Below, piece after piece: positions 52,957 to 62,759 of a DNA stretch of 64,000 nucleotides. Both the position numbers and the translations under genes were made by a program. How positions within the stretch are numbered: the stretch's first letter is position 1; the number at the start of each line of letters is the position of its first letter. The stretch lies in contig NZ_PEIB01000008.1 in assembly GCF_004116385.1 (NCBI RefSeq), forward strand, positions 89,575-153,574, in the 5' to 3' direction. This stretch comes from Veronia nyctiphanis. Lineage in GTDB: Bacteria > Pseudomonadota > Gammaproteobacteria > Enterobacterales > Vibrionaceae. Below the pieces are notes generated by a model that worked only from the letters and a program-made list of their open reading frames with translations, made no database searches and was not told the DNA's origin.

Positions 52957-55679
52957 TTATTCTGTGAGATAATCGACAGGTATGCCTTTGAAGCTGTTAT
53001 CTTCTCGGAGGAAAAACTCTGCAATAGTTGTTTGCATATGGCCACTGTGAGGGTCATCCGCAGGTGGAGTCTGAGACCCTATAAAAGTGAGGTGATCGGC
53101 CACTTCATCATACTTGACAAAGTGCTTGTCACCGCTAGGTAACGCGAAATTCATCCCCGCTGAAAATGTGGTGGGTGAGTTCTTGTCTATGGTATTTAAT
53201 CCGAGTAATTCAGCAAAAGTCTCAGAGCCAGTCAACGGCGAAAACTCAACACGATTCGGCAATGTGTTGTCGTTTGCGACTTGCTTAAGGAAGATAGGAA
53301 TGTCTGCCAGAATGGGTTGTCCGTTTTCACCTTTCATCTGTACGACATTATAGGGTTCTATGCTATCCAACGCTGTTTGAGCTGCAATACCGTAAAGGTC
53401 AAAGGTCTCATTGACAGAGTTTAGGACCGCCGTGAGCTCAGATGAATTGCCTGCTTGCTCAACAAATTCTCCATAACAATCTGCCGGATCTCTGTCATCA
53501 CTACAAGCAAACTGATTGTCTTTAACAAACTGCTGGTAGCTAGGGTTGAGTGTTAAGGCAACAATATGCTTTACCATTCCCTCATACTCTTTTGAGTTCA
53601 ACAGCAGTGAAGACACATGCGTGCCGACTTTAGCCAGCGCCAGTGCAGAAAAGTTGAAGTGATCGTCATAACGGTTGCCTAAATCACCGCCAAAGGTTTT
53701 GTTTCCAAACACAGCAGTATGTGTCGCGGAGACTCCACCGTAGGAGTGAGATAACAGACCAGGAGGGTTAGACGATAAATCTTCAATGTTTTCAAGCGGT
53801 GTACCAGTCAAATCACCCTTATTTTGTGCAAGGGACAATGCCAGTCTCAAACCCAAGAAGTCGAGCGTACTCTGTTTAAGGTTATCGCGACCCACAGGGA
53901 ACGCCTCAAGATTAAGATAGATCGTGGGTTCTTCGCTGGAACATAGCTCATCAGACAGACAGCGTTCGCCGTGGTTAGAATGATCGATAGCAATTATCGC
54001 CAAGTTGTCATCGTTACCCCGCAGCCAGCTTAAGTCTCCGCCCTGTCCTGATACGAGAGCAAACAGTTCATTCGCTCCCGGGAAAGTACTGATAAGGCCG
54101 ACCAGATCGCCAATAAAGCTTGGTAAGCCTGAGACTCCTATAAGTCTCGGTGCCAATGGTAAAGCGGCTTCTTTGGATGCTGTGATTGGGTGTTGGAATA
54201 CAACTAATTTTACTGGCTTGTTAGGATTAAATTTTTTGGGCGTAAGCAACAGGAAAGGAACTTCTTCCACATCCTGAATCTTTGGGATGGGGTTGTACCT
54301 TGTCACTACCTTTGTGGTGGTTACCGGTGCACCGACACCACCATAAGCCGCTTTTGATGCAACCAGACTCTCAATTGGTTGGCCATCGGCAAGCTTCATC
54401 TCAAGGCCCATCAATTTCAGAAGGGTATCATTATTATTTTCTATTGTGTCGAGGTCGGAGACACTGACGCCTGCGTTAGTGAGCTGTGCTATCACTACCG
54501 CTTTGTCCTCGTTATTGCCGCGCTCTAAAATATAGCGAATCGTGGCTACATTTGGTGTGGCACGTTCGAAGGGCGAAAGCAGAAAAGTATCAGGCTTCGA
54601 ATCAAGAAAGTACGGTAACTTTACGGTTCCCGTTGTTACTTCAACCTGACTGCGAAGATTTAAAAATGGGATGTTGCCCATTAGGTCAATAAGCCCATAA
54701 GCTTCGATAAGACGATCTTTCAGGCCTTCGTTATCAACATCGACATATTGATTGAAGTTGGTGTCTTTTCTGACAAATTGAAGAAAATCAGTGGTCTTAC
54801 CAAATGTCATTTCATACAAATCTGAGAGATCTCTATTTTTTGGATTCGAAGCACCTCTCCAGATATTGTTTAAATTACCTTGATCCAACCCTTTAACAAT
54901 AGCCTGCTTGGTATGGTCGAGCGTTTTACCCAATGACTGGGTTGTGTAAGCCATAGAAAATACGATGTTGTCGAGTGACACTTCATTGTTGGTGTCAAAA
55001 AGCAGGTTGTTAAGGTTTCTCAGTATCGCACTGGCCCGATCTAATCGCTCACCAAGGCCAACTGTTACACCGCCAGTGAGCGTTGTGTAGGCCTGAATCG
55101 AACTGATCGGCTCACCGCCCTTATCAATGATACTATTCGTAATGGCATAAAAATAATCTGTTTCTGGTTTGAGCATTTCCAGAGGCTGTATGACAAGGTT
55201 GTTTCCACGTGTATACGCTTGAGTAGGAATAAGAGTCATCGATGTAGGATTATCGGTCATGCCCTTATCGAGCTCGTACAAGTAAAAGCCGTCATCCACT
55301 CTCTTTATCTCAGTACCAAAGCCATCACCGAGAAACTCGATATAGATGTGGCTGCTCAACCCCCAACCATCGATGGTGCTTAAACCTAGATAGGGGTTAT
55401 CTAGCTTGTCGATGTTTGAAACTCTCTAGGGGCATTAATGGTTCCGTCGATCGCATCATGAATGATGAATGCTGGAAGGGGCATGAATTCCGATGGTCCG
55501 CCAAGAACAAAATTTACTCTCGTTGCTCCCCCGAGGTTTGATTGCTGGCTTTGGTTCAGGGAACCTTGCGTTGAGGCACCACTGATCCCGCCTTCTTCAC
55601 AACCAAGAAGTAGTGTGAACAGACAAAAAGTGAGTGCTTTTATGATTGCATTAGGAATCTCAAATATATTTTTCATCAT
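52957..55679 (-). CDS. VolA-like surface lipase lipoprotein, copy 3, divergent; one frameshift
   Basis: 907 residues after repair. ATG 55679, lipobox LFTLLLGC. One T appears missing near 55420; restoring it reads REFSNIDKLDNPYLGLST and joins IDGWGLSSHIYIEFLG, the position equivalent to NSTDGWG in copy 1. Compared with copies 1 and 2 it differs at catalytic surroundings: the oxyanion loop reads FQHPITASKEAAL (Gly to Pro) and the nucleophile elbow reads LSHSYGGVSA (first Gly to Ser; Ser about 646). Acid (ANDNTLPNR) and His (VADHLTFIG) remain. There is an insert of about 40 residues after the oxyanion loop. It is paired with fadL copy 3, ten bases downstream. Substrate may differ. Confidence 0.82.
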
Positions 55680-55689
55680 TATGTTCCGC

Positions 55690-56973
55690 TCACCAAAGGT
55701 TGTAATTCATCTGAAGGCCAAATAAGAAACCCTGTCGTTTCATGGTGAAAGGTTTGGAGTTATCTTGAATATCAATTTGGTCGAAGTCTTGTTTCCCGCC
55801 ATATCGGTATGAAAGACCTGAGTCGAATGAGAGTTGATCTGAGTATTGGTATGTTGCGCCCAAAGCAACGCGAATAACGGGTGAGTCCGGTGATGCCAAC
55901 GAAGGCTCTGCTGAACGCGTGCCGTATGATGCACCGCCTCTGAATGTCCATTCGTCATCAAAGTAGTGGGTTAGACCAGCTGCATACCGAAGGCTATTTT
56001 TGAAGGTTTTGTTATCGAGGATACATATTCCGATATTTTCGTCTTTATCGTTGAAGCGGCATACATTTTTGCCTTGATCCGTGGCCAGAATACCCGTAAA
56101 GGTGCTCCAACGCGTCCAACTGACGTCGTAATGCACTGCCCATTCATCAGCAAAGCGATGGTAACCAGAAAATTCGAGTGTTGGGGGAATATCAAATTCG
56201 AGGTCGGTTTTGGTTTTACCGCCTTTTTCTGGAATAAATCGTCCCGTGGCATCTTCAAAGTCACCATCACGGAATTTGAGTGCAATCCGGTTTCTGTATG
56301 AAAGTCCGAAACGATTATCTTCGTCGAGTTCATACATAAATCCAAGGGAATAGCCAATACCGAACGTATCCGTTCTAAGTAATATGGCTTGGTCAGATGC
56401 TTTAAAACTGTCGTCAAATACTGTGCCTGCTACACCAATGTTTCGCGCGATCTTAACCGTTGAGTATATAAGGTTCACGCTGGCGCCAAAGCTCAGCTCA
56501 TCGTCGTATCGGTAGGCAACAGCTGGGTTAACATTGAGCGCGATAATACGAGTGTGACCGCCTTGGTCACCGACGGCGAAATTATCTGGGTATTTGAGTT
56601 CGATACCTACTGGTGCATACACGCCTATACCTGCTGCAATAGAGTCTGTTATTGGCATGGCGAAATAGCCAGCTGGCGCAGCTTGCAGAGGTACTATGCT
56701 CTCTGCGGTCTGGTTGATTTCAAGGTTGGTGACGCGAATGTCTTCTTTAATGGCTACAAAGACGCTTGAGAGTGTTGGTGTTTCAATCAGCGTCAATGCT
56801 GCTGGGTTACGTGCCAAAACTGCAGCGCTATCTCCGATGACTGCTTCGCCTGAGTGAGCTCGACCTAATCCAGTTGCAGAATATTCGTCCAGAGAAAATC
56901 CAGCAGCATTTAGCTGAGCGGAGAAAAGAAAGAATGCACTGTTAGCCAGTATTCCCTTTTTAAAATTATTCAT
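55690..56973 (-). CDS. fadL: FadL-family transporter, copy 3, divergent
   Basis: 427 residues. Signal peptide ends before AGFSLDEYS. Hatch SAAVLARNPAALT. Barrel strands are clear but sequence is the most different of the three paired copies (for example GVYAPVGIELKYPDNF replaces GLYTVYGVGTDY). C-terminal residue is Trp (QMNYNLW), also accepted by the outer-membrane assembly machine. Starts at ATG 56973 after GAGAGG, and is followed at once by volA3, with which it shares divergence. Confidence 0.88.
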   Translation of the reverse strand: MNNFKKGILANSAFFLFSAQLNAAGFSLDEYSATGLGRAHSGEAVIGDSAAVLARNPAALTLIETPTLSSVFVAIKEDIRVTNLEINQTAESIVPLQAAPAGYFAMPITDSIAAGIGVYAPVGIELKYPDNFAVGDQGGHTRIIALNVNPAVAYRYDDELSFGASVNLIYSTVKIARNIGVAGTVFDDSFKASDQAILLRTDTFGIGYSLGFMYELDEDNRFGLSYRNRIALKFRDGDFEDATGRFIPEKGGKTKTDLEFDIPPTLEFSGYHRFADEWAVHYDVSWTRWSTFTGILATDQGKNVCRFNDKDENIGICILDNKTFKNSLRYAAGLTHYFDDEWTFRGGASYGTRSAEPSLASPDSPVIRVALGATYQYSDQLSFDSGLSYRYGGKQDFDQIDIQDNSKPFTMKRQGFLFGLQMNYNLW

Positions 56974-57487
56974 GTTGCCTCTCTAATATCCCTTTTTATC
57001 GAGGTTCATTATTGTGGGGGGAGGTTTAATAACAGTTGCTATTCACAACGTGAAAATTCATTCCCCAAAAATTAGCGATGTAATGTTTTTATTATGAAAA
57101 TCAAATATAGACGTCAATTTTTAAAACTGACCAATGTTGTTTTTTTTATATAATAATCAATTGTTTATGTTGGCCCCATTCAGTTTTTGAATCAGGCCTA
57201 TGTTTTGAGTATATACTCTATTTTTGATATTTTTTACTTTAAATTATTGTTTTGTATTAGGTATTTCTGTTCCACTTGGCGCGAAATAGTTCCTCCTTGT
57301 TTTAGTTTCAAAAATGAGAATGTTATATAAGCTGTTTTTTTTTTAATGGCTAATCCATTTAATAATATATTCATCAATTAAAAATGAAATATAAATGAAT
57401 AAGTCTTATCTTTGATTCAGTATTTATAGGTGGGATACTAATAAGCTTTATGGAAGTTCGTGAGAGGTAGGATACGTATAGCATGCA
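56974..57487. other. AT-rich region upstream of fadL copy 3
   Basis: 514 bases, much more AT-rich than neighbours, with several T runs and the perfect palindrome GAGTATATACTC at 57207-57218. It separates fadL3-volA3 from fadL4 and presumably contains a strong or H-NS-bound promoter. No FadR consensus is seen. Confidence 0.5.
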
Positions 57488-57488
57488 T

Positions 57489-57518
57489 AAAAAAGCCAGC
57501 AGTTACGCTGGCTTTTAT
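57489..57518 (-). terminator. Terminator after fadL copy 4
   Basis: AAAAGCCAGC and GCTGGCTTTT pair around AGTTAC, with a T run on the minus strand. Confidence 0.82.
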
Positions 57519-57534
57519 AATACTCACTAACTTT

Positions 57535-58794
57535 TTAGAACGTATAGTTTGCCTGAAGAGCGAAAACAAGTGCTTTTGGCTCTGATGTGAATGTTGCCGC
57601 TGGTGCAGGGGCAGGAGGTGACAACGCTTCAGTACCACTCTCTTTTTTACCGTCTATCAATGACATGCCAGCATCAATTGAAAGGTTAGAGCTCACATTC
57701 ACCGTTGCGCCAAGACCATAACGCATCCTATCAGAATCTGGAATGCTCATTGTTCTGTATGCGTCAGGTACTGGCGATTGATCCAGAGCGATACCTCCGC
57801 GTAAGGTCAACATGTCACTGAGGTCATAGGTAGCACCGACAGAATAACGCCAGCTATCTTCCCATTTTTCATCTTTTTGCAGACACTCACCGTTCAAACA
57901 GCCTGAACTTGTTGCCTTCAGTTCTTGAAATGAGCTCCAGCCAGTTAATGTCGCGCTATAGTGAACAGCAAGGCTGCTGTTGAGTTGGTGAAACCCTGAG
58001 AGCTCAGCCATGCTGGGAAGTTCGACTTTGAGCTCAGCAGGCGTTTTGGCGAATGAGGATCTTAAACCTGTAAAGTCACCTTCCAGCTTGAGATCAACTG
58101 CACTGCGATATGTGAGAGAAAAGCGACTATTTTCGTCGAGTTGCCACAAAGCACCAATATTCCAACCGTATCCCATCGCGTCGCCTTCAACATCGACGAC
58201 TTTGGTCGATGCTGTTGCCCCCCCGGGTATACCTGGCGCTAATAAGCCAGCTCGTCTAATCATTTTTGCATCTGCTTTCACGATGTTTACACCGCCACCG
58301 ATGCTCAGGTTTGGGTTGATTTTGTAGCCAGCATAGAAGTTAGCATCGATGGTCGTAAGCTCTGTTTCCCCTGTCTGTGCGCCGACGATTGAGTCTTCAG
58401 GAAACTCAGTCGATGTTCCATAGAAGCTTCCCAAAGAGAGGCCTAGGGCAAGTTGGTCATTTATTGGTCTCGCATAATGCAGGTTTGGAACAATGCCATC
58501 ATTTGCTACTGAGTCGTGCTCAAAAGAGCCTGCACCAGTTGCTGTACCATTCACTTTCACATCTGGTTTCACAAAGGTAACACCAACTGAAACGCTGCTT
58601 GAATCCAGCATTGCGATAGCTGCAGCATTTCTTCCGCCAACAGATGCGCCGCTGAGTATTGCTCCTTCTCCGGCATTAACTCGGCCTAGTCCTTCCGCGG
58701 ATTGGTACAATAGCTGAAATCCTGCCCCATGAGCTTGTGATGCTGCCAGAAGGATTGCAGTGGAGAGCAAGCTTTTCCTTAATATTCTTTTCAT
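57535..58794 (-). CDS. fadL: FadL-family transporter, copy 4, no lipase partner
   Basis: 419 residues. Signal peptide ends before AGFQLLYQS. The hatch motif that reads RNPA in copies 1 and 3 is GRNAAAIAM, so the conserved Pro is lost. Barrel strands end in LQANYTF. A Pro/Ala-rich loop (SPPAPAPAA) lies near the end. It stands alone, with its own terminator, and no volA-like gene follows. It may import a different hydrophobic compound or serve as the general fatty acid porin. Starts at ATG 58794 after AGAGG. Confidence 0.88.
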   Translation of the reverse strand: MKRILRKSLLSTAILLAASQAHGAGFQLLYQSAEGLGRVNAGEGAILSGASVGGRNAAAIAMLDSSSVSVGVTFVKPDVKVNGTATGAGSFEHDSVANDGIVPNLHYARPINDQLALGLSLGSFYGTSTEFPEDSIVGAQTGETELTTIDANFYAGYKINPNLSIGGGVNIVKADAKMIRRAGLLAPGIPGGATASTKVVDVEGDAMGYGWNIGALWQLDENSRFSLTYRSAVDLKLEGDFTGLRSSFAKTPAELKVELPSMAELSGFHQLNSSLAVHYSATLTGWSSFQELKATSSGCLNGECLQKDEKWEDSWRYSVGATYDLSDMLTLRGGIALDQSPVPDAYRTMSIPDSDRMRYGLGATVNVSSNLSIDAGMSLIDGKKESGTEALSPPAPAPAATFTSEPKALVFALQANYTF

Positions 58795-59002
58795 TTCCGC
58801 CTCTTGGTCACTACTTTTTTGTGGTTGAATATAATTGCAGCCACACGTTAGATGTTTTACTCAAGCTAAAGGGGCGTGACTGCCATATGAGAATATAGTT
58901 GTCGGATTTCGGGACGGTAGGAAATGGGGAAGAGTAGTGTGAGCTGAGAAGGTTAAACGCTCAGTTTTATATTTAAATCCTGTTTAAAGTCACATAATTA
59001 AG

Positions 59003-59046
59003 AAATAAAAAGCCATGTTTGTGCTATGGACAGTGCGACATGGCTT
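59003..59046 (-). terminator. Terminator of rnt
   Basis: AAGCCATGT and ACATGGCTT form a nine-pair stem across a 19-base loop; on the minus strand the stem is followed by TTTTATTT. Confidence 0.65.
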
Positions 59047-59082
59047 CTCTAAATAACAGGCGTTGCCAGCTACAAATGTTGT

Positions 59083-59763
59083 TTATTCGCTGCTTTTCCC
59101 GTCAGTTTCCTGTGCTGGTGTAGCGAGATCGGGTAGTGGCCAGCCGCCAAGGCGTTTCCAACGATTCACAATTTCACAAAAGAGTTCCGCTGTTCTCTCA
59201 GTATCATATAGGGCGGAATGTGCCTCTCTGTTATCAAATGGAATAGCGGCAGTTTCACAAGCCTTTGCCAACACCGTTTGGCCCAAAGCGAGGCCACTCA
59301 GTGCCGCAGTATCAAAGGTCGCAAAGGGATGGAAAGGGTTTCGTTTGAGTTTACTACGCTCTGCAGCCGCCATAACGAAACTGTGGTCAAAATTGGCATT
59401 GTGCGCGACCATGATAGCGCGTTGGCAATTCTCTGCCTTTTGGCCCTTTCTTATCATTTTAAAGATTTCTTTTAATGCTTCTTCTTCATCGACTGCACCA
59501 CGTAGTGGGCTGAAAGGGTCTTTGATTCCATTGAAATCAAGCGCGGCTTTTTCAATGTTGGCACCTTCAAAAGGCGTGATGTGAAAGTGAAGTGTTTGGT
59601 CTGGTATTAGCCATCCCTCTTCGTCCATTTTCAGTGTGACGGCGCAAATTTCGAGAAGTGCGTCAGTGTTTGCATTGAAACCTGCTGTTTCAACATCCAC
59701 AACAACAGGAAAATATCCACGAAATCGTGCTTTTAACGTATTCAGATTGGTTTCTTCAGTCAT
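59083..59763 (-). CDS. rnt: Ribonuclease T
   Basis: 226 residues. DEDDh exonuclease: VDVETAGFN (ExoI, about 22-30), [13 protein letters not shown] (ExoII, about 118-130), [14 protein letters not shown] (ExoIII, about 181-194). Basic segment RSKLKRNPF contributes to RNA binding. RNase T trims the 3' ends of tRNA, 5S and 23S rRNA and other stable RNAs as a dimer. In vibrios it neighbours motY and gloA, as here. Frame intact. Confidence 0.94.
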   Translation of the reverse strand: MTEETNLNTLKARFRGYFPVVVDVETAGFNANTDALLEICAVTLKMDEEGWLIPDQTLHFHITPFEGANIEKAALDFNGIKDPFSPLRGAVDEEEALKEIFKMIRKGQKAENCQRAIMVAHNANFDHSFVMAAAERSKLKRNPFHPFATFDTAALSGLALGQTVLAKACETAAIPFDNREAHSALYDTERTAELFCEIVNRWKRLGGWPLPDLATPAQETDGKSSE

Positions 59764-59944
59764 AAGTCTTTGTGCGAAAATGGATTCATTAAACGACAGC
59801 CGAACATTATGTCAGAACGATGATGTGAGCTAAAGCTCAAAGCGAGGTTTCACCTGCTAAACTGCGAAAATTAGTCTAAAGAAAAAAAGACATTACCCGA
59901 TAAAAATAGAGTAATGAAATAGGTGACTGGGGGCTTAGCCTCAA

Positions 59945-60828
59945 ATGAGAATGTTAAAAAGAATAACCACATTGCTACTTTCGACAAGCCTACTCGCGGC
60001 CCCTCAGGCTGTGGCAATAAAATATTATGGCGCAAAGCTTTAGAGTCTCAGTGGTCTGTCACGATTGATACGCCATTAGAGTGCAGGATTGAACATTTAA
60101 TTCCTAATTATGGCCTCGCTACATTTAGCTCAAAAGCGAGCAAGAAAATTAATCTGGGCTTTGAGCTGGAAATGCGCCGACCTGTAGGTAAAACTGCAGA
60201 TGTTGCGCTCGTTTCTATGCCACCTATCTGGACGCCCGGTGAGAGAGCCAGCTACATCGAGCGCTTAAAGTTTTATAAGCAGTTTAATGGTTACGTTGAT
60301 GGTCAAGCGGCTTGGGTGATGTTGTCTGAGCTTGAACACGGCCGATATCCGACGTTCAGTTTTCCTGAGTGGCAGAGCAGGGGAGAGAGAGTAAATGTCT
60401 CTTTATCTGCTGTGGCATTCCAGCAAACGTACAATGCGTTCAACTCATGTGTGTCGCGTTTGTTGCCTTTCTCTTTCGAAGATATCGCGTTTACGGTTCT
60501 CCACTACAAAGAAACGGGTGATGACCTCGACAGGGATTCGCTGTCACGCATCGAGAACATTGCGTCGTTTATCAAAAATAGCCCTGATGTGAGTTTGGTA
60601 TTGATGGCGACATATACGGATGGGCGAGGCGCTAAAATCGTTAATCAGAAAACATCGGAAAGGCGTGCAAAGCTGCTTAAAGACTATTTTATTGAACTCG
60701 GTTTGCCAGAGGATCGTGTTCAGGTTCAGGCGTTTGGTGAACGTCGTCCTATCGCTGAAGACGATACGCCTGTCGGTCAGCACAAAAACAGACGGGTTGT
60801 CATCTCGCTTGAGCGTTCAATGATCTAA
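59945..60828 (+). CDS. motY: Sodium-driven flagellar motor protein MotY, one frameshift
   Basis: T-ring protein that holds PomA/PomB stators around the polar flagellum. ATG 59945 starts the signal peptide (MLKRITTLLLSTSLLAAP region, cut near AVA). One base is missing near 60041; restoring it joins YYGAKL to LESQWSVTIDTPLECR. The MotY N-terminal domain has IPNYGLATFSSKASKKIN and ELEMRRPVGK; the C-terminal OmpA-like peptidoglycan-binding domain has TYTDGRGAKIVNQKTSERRA and FGERRPIA. Repaired length 294 residues, as in other Vibrio MotY. The undisturbed frame alone would lack the signal peptide, which a secreted motor protein needs, so error is likely. Confidence 0.92.
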
Positions 60829-60834
60829 AACTAA

Positions 60835-60870
60835 CACGCCGCTGCTTTCAAACTTAAAAGTAGCGGCGTG
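60835..60870. terminator. Hairpin between convergent motY and gloA
   Basis: CACGCCGCT and AGCGGCGTG pair perfectly around an 18-base loop. There is no clear T run, so termination efficiency is uncertain. Confidence 0.6.
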
Positions 60871-60898
60871 AGAAAGAATGCTTTGCTACTTCTTTCTT

Positions 60899-61324
60899 CT
60901 ACTCGTTTGTTTCCCCTAGAGCTTTAGACGCACTTTTCAATTGTATCAACTCAATCTTGTAGCCATCAGGATCTTCGACAAAGGCAATTTCAGTGGTTCC
61001 ACCTTTGACTGGGCCCGGCTCTCTTGAAATCGTCGCGCCAGTCGCTCTTATAGCATCGCAAGTCTTGTATATGTCTTCGACACCAATAGCGATATGACCA
61101 AAAGCATTGCCAAGATCATACTCAGTGGTGCCCCAGTTGTAGGTCAATTCAATCACAGCGCCATGTGATTCATCGCCATATCCGACAAATGCCAGTGTAT
61201 ATTCATACTGTTTGTTTTCGCTTTTTCTGAGCAGTTGCATGCCCATAACGTCGGTATAGAAGGCGATTGATTTCTCAAGGTTACCTACACGCAGCATGGT
61301 GTGAAGTACGCGACCCATTGCCAT
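60899..61324 (-). CDS. gloA: Lactoylglutathione lyase (glyoxalase I)
   Basis: 141 residues. ATG 61324 with AAGGAG upstream; start [16 protein letters not shown]. Metal ligands: His in LHTMLRV, Glu in [10 protein letters not shown], His in GHIAIGV, Glu in YKIELIQL. Nickel-dependent GloA converts the methylglyoxal-glutathione adduct to lactoylglutathione. Convergent with motY, which with rnt forms the usual vibrio neighbourhood. Frame intact. Confidence 0.95.
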   Translation of the reverse strand: MAMGRVLHTMLRVGNLEKSIAFYTDVMGMQLLRKSENKQYEYTLAFVGYGDESHGAVIELTYNWGTTEYDLGNAFGHIAIGVEDIYKTCDAIRATGATISREPGPVKGGTTEIAFVEDPDGYKIELIQLKSASKALGETNE

Positions 61325-61398
61325 TATTATTCTCCTTAAAACAGTGCTTTCAGTTTTTTTGCATTATACCCGAATTCTAGATTCTGCCGCAGCTTGTG

Positions 61399-62358
61399 TC
61401 AGATGCGCTGCGGGATTGTCGATCCTTTTATGCAGCATTTCGTTGATTGTTGTTCCTGCTCGTCGACCTGAAGCTTTATCCAGTCAATGAATGCTTGAAC
61501 GCGTTTTCTTCTTGGCGAGTTTTTCTGATACACAAGTGAGTATTTAACGCCGGGGGAAAGTGGAATATCAAAAGGCTTTACAAGCAGTCCGTTATCAATC
61601 AGGTCGCGAGAGAGACTCTCTGTGGCGAGACACATTCCATGGCCAGCCATGACTGCGTTCAACGCCATATCAAAGGTGGGGACTTCCATCCATTGGATGT
61701 CTTTTTGTTGCCAATCAACATTTGCAACCTCAAACCACTTTTTCCAATTAAACGCGCGTGAATTGACGCCGTGGATCAACATACAGTTCAACACCTGGTC
61801 GGGATGGGTAAATTGCAGGTTTTCCGCCAGTGTTGCTGAACACAATGGAAATACAGGCTCACTATAAAGTGGCTCGCAGACAACATCGTTGAGTAACTCG
61901 TCGTTGGTAATGATGCCTTGTCTAATAGCAATATCTGTATCTGTGTAACGTATATCGACACGTTCTCGATCAGCATGAACACGAAGGGTTGTTGAGGGAT
62001 AAGTATGCGTAAATTGCCAAAGTCGCGGCATCAACCACAAAGAGGCAAAAGAAGGAGGGGTATTGACCGTGAGTACGCCTTCCATGGGTTCACATTTCAG
62101 CATATCTAGCCCGGCAGAAATTTCGCGGAAGCCTTTATTAACAGAGTCATAAAGCTTTTGGCCAGAAGATGTCAGTAGCATTTCACGACCCTGCCGGAAA
62201 AACAGTTTGATGTCGAGATTGTCTTCAAGCCCACGTATTTGCTGACTAACCGCTGCTTGAGTGACACTAAGCTCTATTGCTGCTGCACTATAACTTTTTC
62301 TTCTTGCGGCGGCTTCAAAATATCGTAATGCGTGAAGGTGCCTGAGATGCTGTTCCAT
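61399..62358 (-). CDS. LysR family transcriptional regulator (GcvA-like)
   Basis: 319 residues from ATG 62358 (MEQHLRHLHALRYFE). The winged helix at the N-terminus carries SYSAAAIELSVTQAAVSQQIRGLEDNL; the effector domain begins at LTVNTPPSFASLWLMPRL and resembles the GcvA/AmpR group. Effector and targets are unknown. It faces a small DUF1127-like gene across 97 bases that hold a strong inverted repeat, so that gene is the most likely target and autoregulation is probable. Confidence 0.88.
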   Translation of the reverse strand: MEQHLRHLHALRYFEAAARRKSYSAAAIELSVTQAAVSQQIRGLEDNLDIKLFFRQGREMLLTSSGQKLYDSVNKGFREISAGLDMLKCEPMEGVLTVNTPPSFASLWLMPRLWQFTHTYPSTTLRVHADRERVDIRYTDTDIAIRQGIITNDELLNDVVCEPLYSEPVFPLCSATLAENLQFTHPDQVLNCMLIHGVNSRAFNWKKWFEVANVDWQQKDIQWMEVPTFDMALNAVMAGHGMCLATESLSRDLIDNGLLVKPFDIPLSPGVKYSLVYQKNSPRRKRVQAFIDWIKLQVDEQEQQSTKCCIKGSTIPQRI

Positions 62359-62392
62359 AAGCCACACTTATATGTTCTGTAAGGAATGATCG

Positions 62393-62416
62393 TTGGTTCT
62401 CAGTGAGGAGAACCAA
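62393..62416. promoter_or_regulatory. Inverted repeat between divergent lysR and DUF1127-like genes
   Basis: TTGGTTCTC (62393-62401) and GAGAACCAA (62408-62416) are perfect inverted repeats with a six-base spacer. Size and position fit a LysR recognition site. Confidence 0.6.
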
Positions 62417-62455
62417 GAAAATACCAATCAGAACAGAACATTAAAAGAGGTGCTT

Positions 62456-62671
62456 ATGAGTATTAGTGTTAGTTATACCGCAAACTTGTCAGATAGAGAA
62501 CGTCGCTGTTTTGAGTTCAGCTTAACGTTCTACTGGCGGCCCATTCGCCTCTTTTCGACTAACAGGCAAAAAACAGTCAAGCCATCAGAAATGAATGAGT
62601 ACTTGGCGAGGGATATTGGGTTGAATAAGCATGGTGCGGGGAGCCATGCGGACTACAGAAAATATCTATGA
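62456..62671 (+). CDS. Small DUF1127-like protein
   Basis: 71 residues from ATG 62456 with AGAGG six bases upstream. N-terminus MSISVSYTANLSDRERR; the C-terminal region YLARDIGLNKHGAG matches the short LxRDIGL motif of DUF1127 proteins. Such proteins are small, basic and poorly characterised; one subgroup influences RNA turnover and stress responses. Its divergence from the LysR gene across an inverted repeat suggests it is controlled by that regulator. A strong terminator follows. Confidence 0.6.
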   Translation: MSISVSYTANLSDRERRCFEFSLTFYWRPIRLFSTNRQKTVKPSEMNEYLARDIGLNKHGAGSHADYRKYL

Positions 62672-62720
62672 GGAGCGCTTTATCTCAACACCGCTCAATA
62701 TTATCGCTAGATAGACTGGC

Positions 62721-62759
62721 AGAGAAAGTGATCACTCATCGGGGTACACTTTCTCTTTA
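62721..62759 (+). terminator. Terminator after DUF1127-like gene
   Basis: AGAGAAAGTG and CACTTTCTCT form a perfect ten-pair stem around a 16-base loop, followed by TTTAA, about 50 bases after the stop. Confidence 0.7.
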
